Position numbers and translations under genes: made by a program
In this document: positions 7,477 to 15,194 of the stretch, piece by piece
Numbering within the stretch: position 1 is the stretch's first letter
How the letters are laid out: each line of letters begins with the position of its first letter
Notes under the pieces: model-generated
Databases searched by the model: none
What the model was told of the DNA's origin: nothing
Seen by the model: the letters and a program-made list of their open reading frames with translations, nothing else
Assembly: GCA_963839365.1 (NCBI GenBank)
Contig: CAWIUT010000003.1
Coordinates: forward strand, 248,001-312,000
Direction: 5' to 3'
DNA length: 64,000 nucleotides
Origin: DASSKA01 sp963839365
GTDB taxonomy: Bacteria > Actinomycetota > Actinomycetes > Propionibacteriales > Nocardioidaceae

Positions 7477-8688
7477 TCAGCCGGCCCGGCGCCTGCGCGA
7501 CGGAGCCTCTTCCTCGGGCTCCTCCTCGGGCTCTTCGTAGTCCTCCTCGTCGTACTCGTCCTCGGGCTCCTCGGCTTCTTCGTCCTCGGGCTCGTCGGAC
7601 TCCTCATCCTCGGGCTCGTCGGCTTCTTCCTCGCCGTACTCGTCCTCGGGCTCCTCGGCTTCCTCGTCCTCGGGCTCGTCGGCTTCTTCCTCGCCGTACT
7701 CGTCCTCAGGCTCCTCGGCTTCCTCGTCCTCGTACTCGTCGGACTCCTCGTCCTCGCCGTACTCGTCCTCAGGCTCCTCCTCGTCGGCGGACTCCTCGGC
7801 CGACTCGGCCTGCTCGTCCTCGAGCGCCTCCTCGTGGGACTTGGTGACCTCGCCGTCGTGGATCTCACCGTGCCAGCCCTCGACCTCCTCGGGGTCGAGC
7901 AGCACGCGGGTCATCACGTGCCGGCGGAAGTGCTTGAGCTCGAGCCGGGCGCGACGCCCCTGGGCGCGCCAGAGGTTGCCGGTGCGCTCGAACATGCCCT
8001 GCGGGTAGTACTCCAGGACCACGAGGATGCGGGTGAGGTTCGGGGTGATCTCGTGGAAGGTGACCGCGCCGTCGACGTGTCCCTTCTCGCCCTTGGAGCG
8101 CCAGACGATCTTCTCGTTGGGCACCTGCTCGAGGATGCTGGCGTCCCAACGGCGGTGCGACCAGAACACCTGCGCCTTGAAGTTGACCTTCTCGTCGGCC
8201 TCCTGCTCGATGGTGTCGACCTTCTTCATGAACCCGGACCAGTCCTGGAACTGGGTCCACTGGTTGTAGGCCACGTCCACAGGCACGCCGACGTCGATCT
8301 CCTCGACGATGTTGGTGGCCTTCTTCGACCCCTTGCCCTTGCCGCCCTGGCCGCCGCCGAGCTTCTCCTTGACCTTGTCCTTGACGCCGCCGAGACCGCC
8401 CTTGAGCGCCCCCGCGACCGGGGAGCCGCCCTCGGACGCCTTCGCCAACCCGCCTTGCGCCGCGCGACCGAGGACGCCGCCCTGCAGCAGCCCGCCGTTC
8501 TCGGCGGACTCGTTGAGCCGCTCGGTCAGATCGGTGATGCGGTCACCGGCCGAGGAGATGGCCCGCTCGCCCAGCGTGCTCAGTCCGCCGCGCAGCTCGT
8601 CCTTGAGCCGGTCCACGGGGAGCTCGTCGACGACGGACTTCAGTCCGCCGCCGAGGTCCTGCGCCTTCTCAGCTGACTTATCGGTCAT
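7477..8688 (-). CDS. gvpZ: SRPBCC-domain protein with long acidic repeat tail (GvpZ-like)
   Basis: 403 aa in three parts. Residues 1-120 are a helical, glycine-rich N-terminus. Residues about 125-280 form a SRPBCC/START-like domain (EEIDVGVPVDVAYNQWTQF, then FMKKVDTIEQ, then VTFHEITPNLTRILVVLEYY). Residues about 300-395 are almost entirely Glu, Asp, Pro and Tyr repeats, ending in SRRRRAG. SRPBCC proteins are common in actinobacterial gas vesicle clusters, and position plus domain suggest gvpZ. The domain usually binds hydrophobic ligands; its vesicle role is unknown. The ATG at 8688 is preceded by GAGGTGATC, an almost perfect ribosome-binding site. Confidence 0.78.
   Translation of the reverse strand: MTDKSAEKAQDLGGGLKSVVDELPVDRLKDELRGGLSTLGERAISSAGDRITDLTERLNESAENGGLLQGGVLGRAAQGGLAKASEGGSPVAGALKGGLGGVKDKVKEKLGGGQGGKGKGSKKATNIVEEIDVGVPVDVAYNQWTQFQDWSGFMKKVDTIEQEADEKVNFKAQVFWSHRRWDASILEQVPNEKIVWRSKGEKGHVDGAVTFHEITPNLTRILVVLEYYPQGMFERTGNLWRAQGRRARLELKHFRRHVMTRVLLDPEEVEGWHGEIHDGEVTKSHEEALEDEQAESAEESADEEEPEDEYGEDEESDEYEDEEAEEPEDEYGEEEADEPEDEEAEEPEDEYGEEEADEPEDEESDEPEDEEAEEPEDEYDEEDYEEPEEEPEEEAPSRRRRAG
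7540..7780 (-). repeat. 60-bp tandem repeat coding the acidic tail of GvpZ
   Basis: The stretch 7621-7680 is repeated at 7681-7740 with exactly 60-bp spacing and only a few changes, and degenerate copies flank it. Each unit codes 20 residues of Glu-Glu-Ala-Glu-Glu-Pro-Glu-Asp-Glu-Tyr character. Being a multiple of three bases, copy number can change without a frameshift, so the tail length may vary between strains. Confidence 0.8.
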
Positions 8689-8694
8689 GGCCGA

Positions 8695-9423
8695 TCACCT
8701 CTTCCTCGCCCGGGAGGACCGGGTGCTCGAGGTCTTCTTGGTTGCCGACTTCTTGGCAGGTGCCTTCTTCGCCGACGCCCTCTTCGCCGGTGCTTTCTTG
8801 GCGGACGCCTTCTTCGCCGGTGCCTTCTTGGCGGGCGCCTTCTTCGCCGAGGCCTTCTTGGCCGACGAGCTCTTCTTGGTCGAAGACTTCCTGCTCGGAG
8901 CCTCCTTGGTGGACCCGCTCCTCGAGGAACGCGCCTGCGACGAGCGTCGCGAGCTGCGCGGCGCGGTCCGCCTGCTGCGTGGCCGCTCCTCCTCGGGCTC
9001 CTCCTCAGGCTCCTGGCCTTCCTCCGGCTCCTCGGGCTCCTCCTCCGACAGGTCTTCGTCCCCCTCTGGCGTTTCCTCTGCGGTCTCCTCCGGGGTCTCC
9101 TCCGGGTTGCCGTCACCGAGCGCCAGGCGCTCCGTGCGGTTGTGGATGGTGTCGCTGAGCTGGTTCATCCCGGAGCTTGCCGTGCTCACCGCCGCGGCAC
9201 GCAGCGCCTGGAACAGCTGGGTGCGTACCTGGTCGGAGAGCTGAGCCAGCTCGGGGTTGCTCTCGACGAGCTGCGCTCCCTGCCGCAGCAGCCCTCGAGG
9301 ATTGGTGGAGATCCGCTGTCCGGCCAACATGCTGCCGACCGTGATGGCCAGCTTCAGCTTCTTGGTCCGTCCGAGCAGGTAGCCGCCCGCAACGGCGGCC
9401 GCGATCCTTGCTGTGGGATTCAC
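8695..9423 (-). CDS. gvpY: gas vesicle operon protein with Lys/Ala-rich histone-like tail (GvpY-like)
   Basis: 242 aa from the GTG at 9423, which has AAGGGAGGGG just upstream; a longer reading from 9468 has no such site. Residues about 1-35 (TARIAAAVAGGYLLGRTKKLKLA) form a small hydrophobic segment, then a helical region up to 90. An acidic stretch follows (EETPEETAEETPEGDEDLS, then EEPEEPEEGQEPEEE). From about 150 to the end it is Ser/Arg then AKKAPAKKASAKKA-type repeats, as in histone H1-like tails. First gene of the operon, as a gvpY candidate by order; the function is unknown. The tail could bind nucleic acid or the acidic tail of the next protein. Confidence 0.65.
   Translation of the reverse strand: MNPTARIAAAVAGGYLLGRTKKLKLAITVGSMLAGQRISTNPRGLLRQGAQLVESNPELAQLSDQVRTQLFQALRAAAVSTASSGMNQLSDTIHNRTERLALGDGNPEETPEETAEETPEGDEDLSEEEPEEPEEGQEPEEEPEEERPRSRRTAPRSSRRSSQARSSRSGSTKEAPSRKSSTKKSSSAKKASAKKAPAKKAPAKKASAKKAPAKRASAKKAPAKKSATKKTSSTRSSRARKR
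8720..8900 (-). repeat. short tandem repeats coding AKKAP/AKKAS units
   Basis: The plus strand shows repeated GCCTTCTTCGCCGG-like and GCCTTCTTGGC-like blocks every 15 or 30 bases. They encode pentapeptides Ala-Lys-Lys-Ala-Pro/Ser in the GvpY-like protein. Such low-complexity coding repeats are prone to in-frame expansion and loss. Confidence 0.75.
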
Positions 9424-9477
9424 TGCCCCTCCCTTCCGGAGGTCCCGAGACCTCTTGTCCCTAGGCAAGGGGGACGC

Positions 9478-9502
9478 GTACCCCCGGGGACGGGAAACAA
9501 AC
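9478..9502 (-). promoter_or_regulatory. SigB/SigF-type promoter of the gas vesicle operon
   Basis: Read on the minus strand: GTTT (9502-9499), 15 bases, GGGTAC (9483-9478). This fits the general-stress sigma factor consensus of Streptomyces SigB and mycobacterial SigF (GTTT or GNNT, 14-17 bases, GGGTAC/T). Transcription would begin near 9470, giving a leader of about 45 nt before the gvpY GTG at 9423. A GTCCC/GGGAC inverted repeat (9457-9461 and 9471-9475) lies in that leader. The rest of the 204-bp gap to 9627 shows nothing else that I recognise. Confidence 0.6.
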
Positions 9503-9627
9503 CCAAGGAGTCACGAATTCACAAGCTGATGAAGCATGTGAAGCCCGTGCAAGAATCCTCAACTATTGCGTGGGATTCCAGGCTCCAGGTTGGTTCTCGG
9601 TTGCTTCCAGGGGCGCGCGGCCTCGGC

Positions 9628-10620
9628 TCAGGGAGAAAGGTTTGCCGCGATTTTCCGGCTCAACGCGAGGGCTTGCCGGGCCCAGGATGGTGTGGCGCCG
9701 GCGAGCCCGCAGGTCGGGGTGATGACGAGCTGGTCGCGGACGGTCTCCGGGTCCAGGCCCAGCATGTCCAGCAGCCGGAGCACCCGGTCGGTCAGGGCCC
9801 GGTCCGAGGGTGGCCGGTCGGGCTCGAGGGCGGGGGTCACACCGAGGTAGACGGGCTTCGCGGCGTCGAGCACCTCACCGAGCGCGTCGTACCCGCCGGG
9901 CGTGAGCGTGGTGAGGTCGACGGAGATGCCCTGTGCGCCGGCTCCGGTCAACAGCGAGACAGGCACCTCAGGGGCGCAGCAGTGCGCCACGGTGGTCGCC
10001 CCTGCCTCCGTCGCGGCGGCGAACACCCACTCCAGCGCCGGGCTCGCGCCCGGCGGGTCGACCGAGCGGTGCCGGTGGAAGCCGGAGGACGTGGGGATCC
10101 TGCCTGCGAGCACGTCGGGCAGCGCCGGCTCGTCGACCTGGAGCACCAGGTGCGCGCCGGGGAGCCTGCGTCGCACGTCCGCGAGGTGCTGGCGCAGCCC
10201 CTCGGCGAGCGCCTGCGCCAGCTCGCGCCGCGCGCCGTGGTCGGCGAGCACCCGGTCCCCGCGCGGCCGCTCCACGGTGGCCGCGAGCGTCCAGGGCCCG
10301 GCGACCTGGATCTTGAACGTGCCCTCGAACCCCTGCCCCTGCTCCTCCACGGTGTCCAGGTCCTGGGCGAGCAGCGAGCGCGCCCGCCGGTGGTCCAGGC
10401 CCGGCGCGTCGGTCAGTCGCCAGCCGGCCGGCTGCAGGTCGGCGCCCAGCTCGGCCATGATCGCCAGCGCCCGGCCGGTCATGTTCGCCTGCGCGCCGCG
10501 GCCGGGCAGCTCAGGCAGGTACGGGAGGTCGGGGAGCTCCCCCAGGACCACGCGCACCGCCTCGGTGTACGCCGCGACGTCCTCTCCCGGCATGGAACCG
10601 ATCCCACTGGCACGCACCAT
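9628..10620 (-). CDS. cobalamin-independent methionine synthase C-terminal-like protein
   Basis: 330 aa, only the C-terminal (catalytic) half of MetE-type enzymes. Family blocks: SGIGSMPGEDV at the start, QVAGPWTLAATVE, the strand LVLQVDEPALPDV, the zinc-ligand segment TTVAHCCAPEVP, and the final ITPTCGLAGATP. The His/Cys and late Cys look retained, so zinc binding is plausible. This short form is common in actinobacteria beside mnmA, but its methyl donor and acceptor are not established. 33 bp downstream of mnmA on the same strand, probably co-transcribed. Confidence 0.82.
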   Translation of the reverse strand: MVRASGIGSMPGEDVAAYTEAVRVVLGELPDLPYLPELPGRGAQANMTGRALAIMAELGADLQPAGWRLTDAPGLDHRRARSLLAQDLDTVEEQGQGFEGTFKIQVAGPWTLAATVERPRGDRVLADHGARRELAQALAEGLRQHLADVRRRLPGAHLVLQVDEPALPDVLAGRIPTSSGFHRHRSVDPPGASPALEWVFAAATEAGATTVAHCCAPEVPVSLLTGAGAQGISVDLTTLTPGGYDALGEVLDAAKPVYLGVTPALEPDRPPSDRALTDRVLRLLDMLGLDPETVRDQLVITPTCGLAGATPSWARQALALSRKIAANLSP

Positions 10621-10653
10621 GAGGCCAGACCCTATCGAGGACCGGGGGTGCGC

Positions 10654-11730
10654 TCAGCGGGTGGCGGCGATGGTGCAGGATCCGACCACCCGGCTCCCGT
10701 CGTACATCACCGCTGCCTGTCCGGGCGCGACGCCCAGCGCCGGCTCGAGCAGGCCGATCCGCACCCGGTCGGCCTCGACCTCGACCACGGCGCGGTGCTC
10801 CTCGCCGTGCGCGCGCAGCTGGACAGCACCGTGCAGCGGCTCGGTGGGCGCTGCGGCACACCAGCGGGGCCGGATGCCCTCGACGTCGGTGACGGCGAGC
10901 TGCTCGCGCGCGCCGACCGTGACCGTGCCGGAGACCGGCTCGATGTCGAGCACGTAGCGGGGCCGGCCGTCCGGCGCGGGGCGGCCGATCCGCAGCCCCT
11001 TGCGCTGGCCGATGGTGAAGCCGTAGGCGCCCTGGTGAGCGCCGAGCACCTCGCCGCTGTCGTGGTCGACGATCTGCCCGCTGCCCTCGCCGAGGCGGTC
11101 GCGCAGCCAGCCGGCGGTGTCACCCTCGGCGATGAAGCAGACGTCGTGACTGTCGGGCTTGTCGGCCACCGAGAGTCCGCGGGCGGCCGCCTCCTCTCGC
11201 ACCTGCTGCTTGCGCGAGTCACCGAGCGGGAACAGCGAGTGGGCGAGCTGCTCCTGGGTGAGCACGCCGAGCACGTAGGACTGGTCCTTGCCGGAATCGA
11301 CGGCTCGGTGCATGGCCACCGTGCCGCCCTCCTCGCTGACCAGGCGCGCGTAGTGGCCGGTGGCCACCGCGTCGAACCCCAGCGCGAGGGCCCGGTCGAG
11401 CACGGCGGCGAACTTGATCTTCTCGTTGCAGCGCAGGCAGGGGTTCGGGGTCCGGCCGGCGGCGTACTCGTCGACGAAGTCCTCGACGACGTCGGCATGG
11501 AACCGCTCGCTCAGATCCCAGACATAGAAGGGGATTCCGATCACGTCGGCCGCGCGGCGCGCATCACCGGCGTCCTCGATGGTGCAACAACCACGCGCCC
11601 CGGTCCGGTACGACTGCGGGTTGCGGGACAGCGCCAGGTGGATCCCGGTCACCTCGTGGCCGGCGCCGACGGCGCGAGCGGCAGCGACCGCGGAGTCGAC
11701 CCCACCGGACATCGCGGCAAGGACTCTCAT
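10654..11730 (-). CDS. mnmA: tRNA-specific 2-thiouridylase MnmA
   Basis: Places sulfur on U34 of Lys, Glu and Gln tRNAs. 358 aa. The PP-loop ATP motif AMSGGVDSAVAA is at 6-17. The two catalytic cysteines are Cys98 in PNPCLRCNEKIKF and Cys198 in SHDVCFI. The C-terminal beta-barrel includes GQRKGLRIG and RPRWCAAAP. It lies 11 bp after the cysteine desulfurase that would supply the sulfur, so the two form a functional pair. Confidence 0.96.
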   Translation of the reverse strand: MRVLAAMSGGVDSAVAAARAVGAGHEVTGIHLALSRNPQSYRTGARGCCTIEDAGDARRAADVIGIPFYVWDLSERFHADVVEDFVDEYAAGRTPNPCLRCNEKIKFAAVLDRALALGFDAVATGHYARLVSEEGGTVAMHRAVDSGKDQSYVLGVLTQEQLAHSLFPLGDSRKQQVREEAAARGLSVADKPDSHDVCFIAEGDTAGWLRDRLGEGSGQIVDHDSGEVLGAHQGAYGFTIGQRKGLRIGRPAPDGRPRYVLDIEPVSGTVTVGAREQLAVTDVEGIRPRWCAAAPTEPLHGAVQLRAHGEEHRAVVEVEADRVRIGLLEPALGVAPGQAAVMYDGSRVVGSCTIAATR

Positions 11731-11741
11731 CGCTCCCCCAC

Positions 11742-12968
11742 TCAGCCGGCCAGCTGCTTCGCCGCGGACAGCCCGGCCACGGCGCCGGCGGCGCGGGCGC
11801 GCTCCACCACCGGCGCGATCGCCTCGGCCAGCGCGTCGACGTCGGCCTGGGTGCTGGTGTGCCCGAGGGAGAACCGCAGCGACGACCGGGCCTGCTCGTC
11901 GTCACGGCCCATCGCCAGCAGGACGTGGGAGGGCTGCGGCACGCCCGCCTGGCAGGCCGAGCCGGTCGAGCAGGCGATGCCGCGCGCGTCGAGCAGCATC
12001 AGCAGCGAGTCGCCCTCGCAGCCGGGGAACGTCAGGTGCGCGATGCCGGGCAACCCGCCCTCAGCGCCGTTCACCACCGCGTCGGGCACCTGAGCGGAGA
12101 CCCGGCGGACCAGGTCGGTGCGCAGCGCCGCCACGCGGGCGGCGTGCTCCGGCTGGTTGCGCACGGCTGCCTCGACCGCGGCGGCAAACCCGGCGATGCC
12201 CGGGGCGTCGAGGGTGCCGGAGCGCACGTCGCGCTCCTGGCCGCCCCCGTGCAGCAGCGCAGTCAGGGCCAGCTCACGTCGTACGACGAGCGCGCCGACC
12301 CCGACCGGGCCGCCGAGCTTGTGTGCGGTCAGCGTGAGCAGATCCACCCCGCTTTCCGCGAAGTCCACGGGCACCGCGCCGACCGCCTGGACCGCATCGG
12401 TGTGCACGGGGATGCCGTGATCATGGGCGATGCTCACCACGTCGGCCAGTGGCTGAAGGGTGCCGACCTCGTTGTTGGCCCACATCACCGACACGAGGGC
12501 CACCGACCCGGGGTCGCGTTCGACGGCGGCGCGGTAGGTATCGAGGTCGAGCTTCCCGCTGGCGTCGACGGGCAGCAGCTCCACCTCGGCGTGCTCGTGG
12601 TCGGCGAGCCAGTGCAGTGGGTCGAGCACCGCGTGGTGCTCCAAGGCGGTGGACAGGACCCGCACCCGGCGCGGGTCGGCGTCCCGGCGTGACCAGAACA
12701 GACCCTTGAGCGCGAGGTTGTCGGACTCGGTGCCTCCGGAGGTGAACACGACCTCACCGGGCCGGGTGCCCAGCGCCGCGGCGATGGCCTCCCGGGACTC
12801 CTCCACCACCCGGCGCGCAGCCCGGCCGGCCGCGTGCAGCGAGGACGGGTTGCCCGTCACCGACAGCTGGGCCGTCATCGCGGCGACGGCCTCGTCGTAC
12901 ATCGGCGTCGAGGCCGCATGGTCGAGGTAGACCATGTCGCCGGAGGGGGCGGGGGTGGGGCTGTTCAT
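11742..12968 (-). CDS. cysteine desulfurase (IscS/NifS type)
   Basis: A PLP enzyme that takes sulfur from cysteine for tRNA thiolation and Fe-S clusters. 408 aa from ATG 12968 (GGAAGG upstream). MVYLDHAASTP opens the fold. The PLP lysine is K217 in LTAHKLGGP, with His190-Thr-Asp just before. The mobile active-site cysteine is Cys339 in STGSACQAGVPQPSHVL. Class IscS-like rather than SufS-like by its loop. Adjacent to mnmA, so a main task is probably tRNA 2-thiouridine formation. Confidence 0.93.
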   Translation of the reverse strand: MNSPTPAPSGDMVYLDHAASTPMYDEAVAAMTAQLSVTGNPSSLHAAGRAARRVVEESREAIAAALGTRPGEVVFTSGGTESDNLALKGLFWSRRDADPRRVRVLSTALEHHAVLDPLHWLADHEHAEVELLPVDASGKLDLDTYRAAVERDPGSVALVSVMWANNEVGTLQPLADVVSIAHDHGIPVHTDAVQAVGAVPVDFAESGVDLLTLTAHKLGGPVGVGALVVRRELALTALLHGGGQERDVRSGTLDAPGIAGFAAAVEAAVRNQPEHAARVAALRTDLVRRVSAQVPDAVVNGAEGGLPGIAHLTFPGCEGDSLLMLLDARGIACSTGSACQAGVPQPSHVLLAMGRDDEQARSSLRFSLGHTSTQADVDALAEAIAPVVERARAAGAVAGLSAAKQLAG

Positions 12969-12996
12969 TGCGCCTTCCAGGGTACGGCGTGGCGGG

Positions 12997-13407
12997 TCAG
13001 CCCTGGCGGTCCGGCCCCGCACGCTCCGGCTCGATCCTGATCGCCACCCGCTTCTCCCGCTCCATCGCCGCCCGGTAGTCGTCCCAGTCGTCGTGCTCGC
13101 CGGAGATGTTGCGGTAGTAGTCGACCAGTGGTCCCATCGCGTCGGGCAGTGAAACCACCGTCGCGCGTCCCTCCACGTAGACCCAGTCGCCGAAGAACCC
13201 GTCGTTGAGCACGCACAGCTGCGCCCAAGGGTCGCGGCGCACGTTCCTGGTCTTGTACGCCGTCTCCCGGCTGCTCACCACCAGGTATCCCTCGTCGTCG
13301 ACTGCCGCCAGCACCGGGCTCTGCTGGATCCCTCCGCCCTCGGTCCTGGTGGCCAGCACCGCGCGGTGGTTGCGTCGTACGAAGTCGCGAGCCTTGTCGA
13401 TGTCCAT
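12997..13407 (-). CDS. PPOX-fold F420/FMN-dependent oxidoreductase family protein
   Basis: 136 aa, single split-barrel flavin-binding domain. Typical segments: FVRRNHRAVLATRTEGGGIQ, PVLAAVDDEGYLVVSSRETA, YKTRNVRRDPWAQLCVLND, then YVEGRATVV. Actinobacterial members mostly use F420 or FMN; which one, and the substrate, cannot be told here. 28 bp upstream of the cysteine desulfurase on the same strand, so possibly in the same transcript. Confidence 0.82.
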   Translation of the reverse strand: MDIDKARDFVRRNHRAVLATRTEGGGIQQSPVLAAVDDEGYLVVSSRETAYKTRNVRRDPWAQLCVLNDGFFGDWVYVEGRATVVSLPDAMGPLVDYYRNISGEHDDWDDYRAAMEREKRVAIRIEPERAGPDRQG

Positions 13408-13453
13408 GCGTCAAGTCTGCCGCGCGGCCGGACGCAGCCGGCGTCAGGCGGCG

Positions 13454-15067
13454 TCAGGCGGCGGCCTGGTCGGGTGGGTCGTGCTTGGTGAGGTAGTGGT
13501 CGAACCAGGCCGCGGCCTGTTCGGGGCTGAGCGGGTCGACGGGTGGTGCGTCGTGTGTGGTGGGCTGTCCTGCTGGGGGTGGTGGGTGCCAGCCGGGCAG
13601 GGGTGGGGCGGTGGAGTCGTAGGCGTGTCCGGTGGGGGTCAGGGTGCGGATGGTGTGCACCGGTCCGGGGGCCGCGTGGGCGGTCCATCCGGGGGCCTGT
13701 TTGGCGTAGTTGCACGCCTCGCACAGGCCTTGGCTGTTGGCCCGGCTGGTGGCCCCGCCGTGGGCGTGCGGGGTGGGGTGGTCGGCGTGCCGGATCGGTG
13801 CCCCGCACCACGGGGTGCGGCAGGTCCGGTCCCGGACCACGGTGAACCGGCGTCTGCTGTGGGTGAACAGCCGGCGCCTGGAGTCCATCGCGACCAGCTG
13901 CCCGGTGTCCGGGTGCGCGTAGAGCCGGCGGACCCAGGCCTGGGTGTCGGCGGGCAGGCCGGCGACCAGGCCGCGGACCCAGCCGGCGGGCACGGTGCCG
14001 TAGCCGTGCAGGTAGCCCGGCTCGTCGCGCGGGCCCCCGGCCAGCCCGCCGACGGAATGGTCATCGGCCTGCCCGCCGGCGCCGGGGCGGGCGTCTTGGG
14101 TGCCGGGGTGGGTGCCGGGGTTGGTGTCTTGCCTGCCGAGGTCGGCGAAGTTGGCGAGGTTGGCGAACAGGGTCTGGTCGGTGACCACCAGCTGGATCTC
14201 CACCGCGGTGGCCTCGGCGGTCTTCTGGCCGGTGAGCAGCTCGACGAGGGTGTCGGCCATCACCTGGCCCCGGGTGCGCGGGTCGCCGGCGGCGCGGGCG
14301 GTGTCGGCGGCCTTGGACAGTGCGGCGTAGCAGGCCACCGCCTGGGCGGCGGGCAGCAGCGCACTCAGGTAGGCCATGGTGTCCGGCGCCGGCCGGCTGG
14401 TCACGCAGCGGTCGTTCTCGGCCCTGCGGATCCGGGCCAGCACCGCCTGCGGGTCCAGCCGGTAGGCCAGCTTGCGGACCTCGGCCTCCAGCCGCTGGTC
14501 GCTCCAGCCCTCCAGCTGGGAACCCCGGTCGCCGACCAGGGCCTCGTCCACGGCGGCCCGGTGCTCCCGGGACAGGCAGCCGGTCTCCTTGGCCAAGAGG
14601 GTGGCCCGCCACTCCGAGAGCCAGCCGGCGGCCATCGCGGCGTAGGTGTGCGGCATCTCGGTGACCAGCACCTTGCCCAGCCCGAGGTGGCGGGCCCCAC
14701 GGTGCGGGGACTCCCGCCGCGCCAACCCCACCTGCGCGGCCACCCCGCGACCCTGCAGCTTCGCCGGCACCCCGGCCGCGGCCTGGGCGGCGCGCTGAGA
14801 GGCGTCCAGGTCCACACCCAGCCGCGCCTGCGCCGCACACGCGGCGTTCTTCAGCTCCTCCAACGCCCGGAGCCGCTCCACCCGCACCGCATCCAAGACC
14901 GCCCCGCCCCCACCCCTGCCAGCCAGCCCGGCCAGCCCGGCCATCAGGTCCCGGACCTGCGCCACCAGCGGATCCACCGCCGAGCCGACGGGCCCGGACG
15001 CCGAGCCACCCACCGACACGACGGCACCCTCGGCGGGTGCACCGCGACCCTGGCATGACTCGAACAT
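13454..15067 (-). CDS. DUF222-HNH endonuclease-like protein (13E12 family), SOS-box gene
   Basis: 537 aa. Residues about 35-340 are the DUF222 domain (RVERLRALEELKNAACAAQ, later LAYRLDPQAVLARIRRAE). The C-terminal HNH domain at 416-456 has two CxxC-like pairs (CRTPWC, CEAC) around HADHPTPHAHGG and NSQGLC, so metal binding and nuclease activity are plausible. A Pro/Thr-rich tail follows. This is the mycobacterial 13E12 repeat family, several members of which are LexA-controlled in M. tuberculosis. The ATG at 15067 lies inside a perfect SOS box. The biological role of the family is unknown. Confidence 0.9.
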   Translation of the reverse strand: MFESCQGRGAPAEGAVVSVGGSASGPVGSAVDPLVAQVRDLMAGLAGLAGRGGGGAVLDAVRVERLRALEELKNAACAAQARLGVDLDASQRAAQAAAGVPAKLQGRGVAAQVGLARRESPHRGARHLGLGKVLVTEMPHTYAAMAAGWLSEWRATLLAKETGCLSREHRAAVDEALVGDRGSQLEGWSDQRLEAEVRKLAYRLDPQAVLARIRRAENDRCVTSRPAPDTMAYLSALLPAAQAVACYAALSKAADTARAAGDPRTRGQVMADTLVELLTGQKTAEATAVEIQLVVTDQTLFANLANFADLGRQDTNPGTHPGTQDARPGAGGQADDHSVGGLAGGPRDEPGYLHGYGTVPAGWVRGLVAGLPADTQAWVRRLYAHPDTGQLVAMDSRRRLFTHSRRRFTVVRDRTCRTPWCGAPIRHADHPTPHAHGGATSRANSQGLCEACNYAKQAPGWTAHAAPGPVHTIRTLTPTGHAYDSTAPPLPGWHPPPPAGQPTTHDAPPVDPLSPEQAAAWFDHYLTKHDPPDQAAA

Positions 15068-15075
15068 GTGTTCGA
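15060..15075 (-). promoter_or_regulatory. LexA-binding SOS box overlapping a start codon
   Basis: TCGAAC-N4-GTTCGA, a perfect palindromic match to the mycobacterial/actinobacterial LexA box. It touches the promoter -10 hexamer on one side and contains the ATG of the DUF222-HNH gene (15067-15065) on the other. LexA bound here would cover the predicted transcription start. Confidence 0.88.
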
Positions 15076-15104
15076 CATTAGTGGCCGACGGTTGGTGACG
15101 TCAA
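15075..15104 (-). promoter_or_regulatory. sigma70-type promoter of the DUF222-HNH gene
   Basis: On the minus strand, -35 TTGACG (15104-15099), 18-bp spacer, -10 TAATGT (15080-15075). Seven bases separate the -10 from the ATG at 15067, so the transcript should start at or next to the A of ATG and be leaderless. No Shine-Dalgarno is present, which agrees. Confidence 0.72.
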
Positions 15105-15130
15105 GAGGCCCCGCGGCCCTGTGCATGCCG

Positions 15131-15161
15131 CTGGAACAGTCATCGCCCGGCGATGTTCCAG
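15131..15161 (-). terminator. hairpin downstream of the surface-locus operon
   Basis: CTGGAAC (15131-15137) pairs with GTTCCAG (15155-15161), and CATCG pairs with CGATG inside. It lies 34-64 nt beyond the DUF5305 stop and upstream of the DUF222-HNH promoter. It would separate the two transcripts, with no marked U-tract. Confidence 0.5.
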
Positions 15162-15194
15162 CAGAGCCGACAGGCCGAGACTCGATGACCCGGG

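Noticed and set aside
7540..7780. Possible CRISPR array
   Set aside because: The repeats are contiguous 60-bp coding units without spacers and translate to an acidic protein tail.
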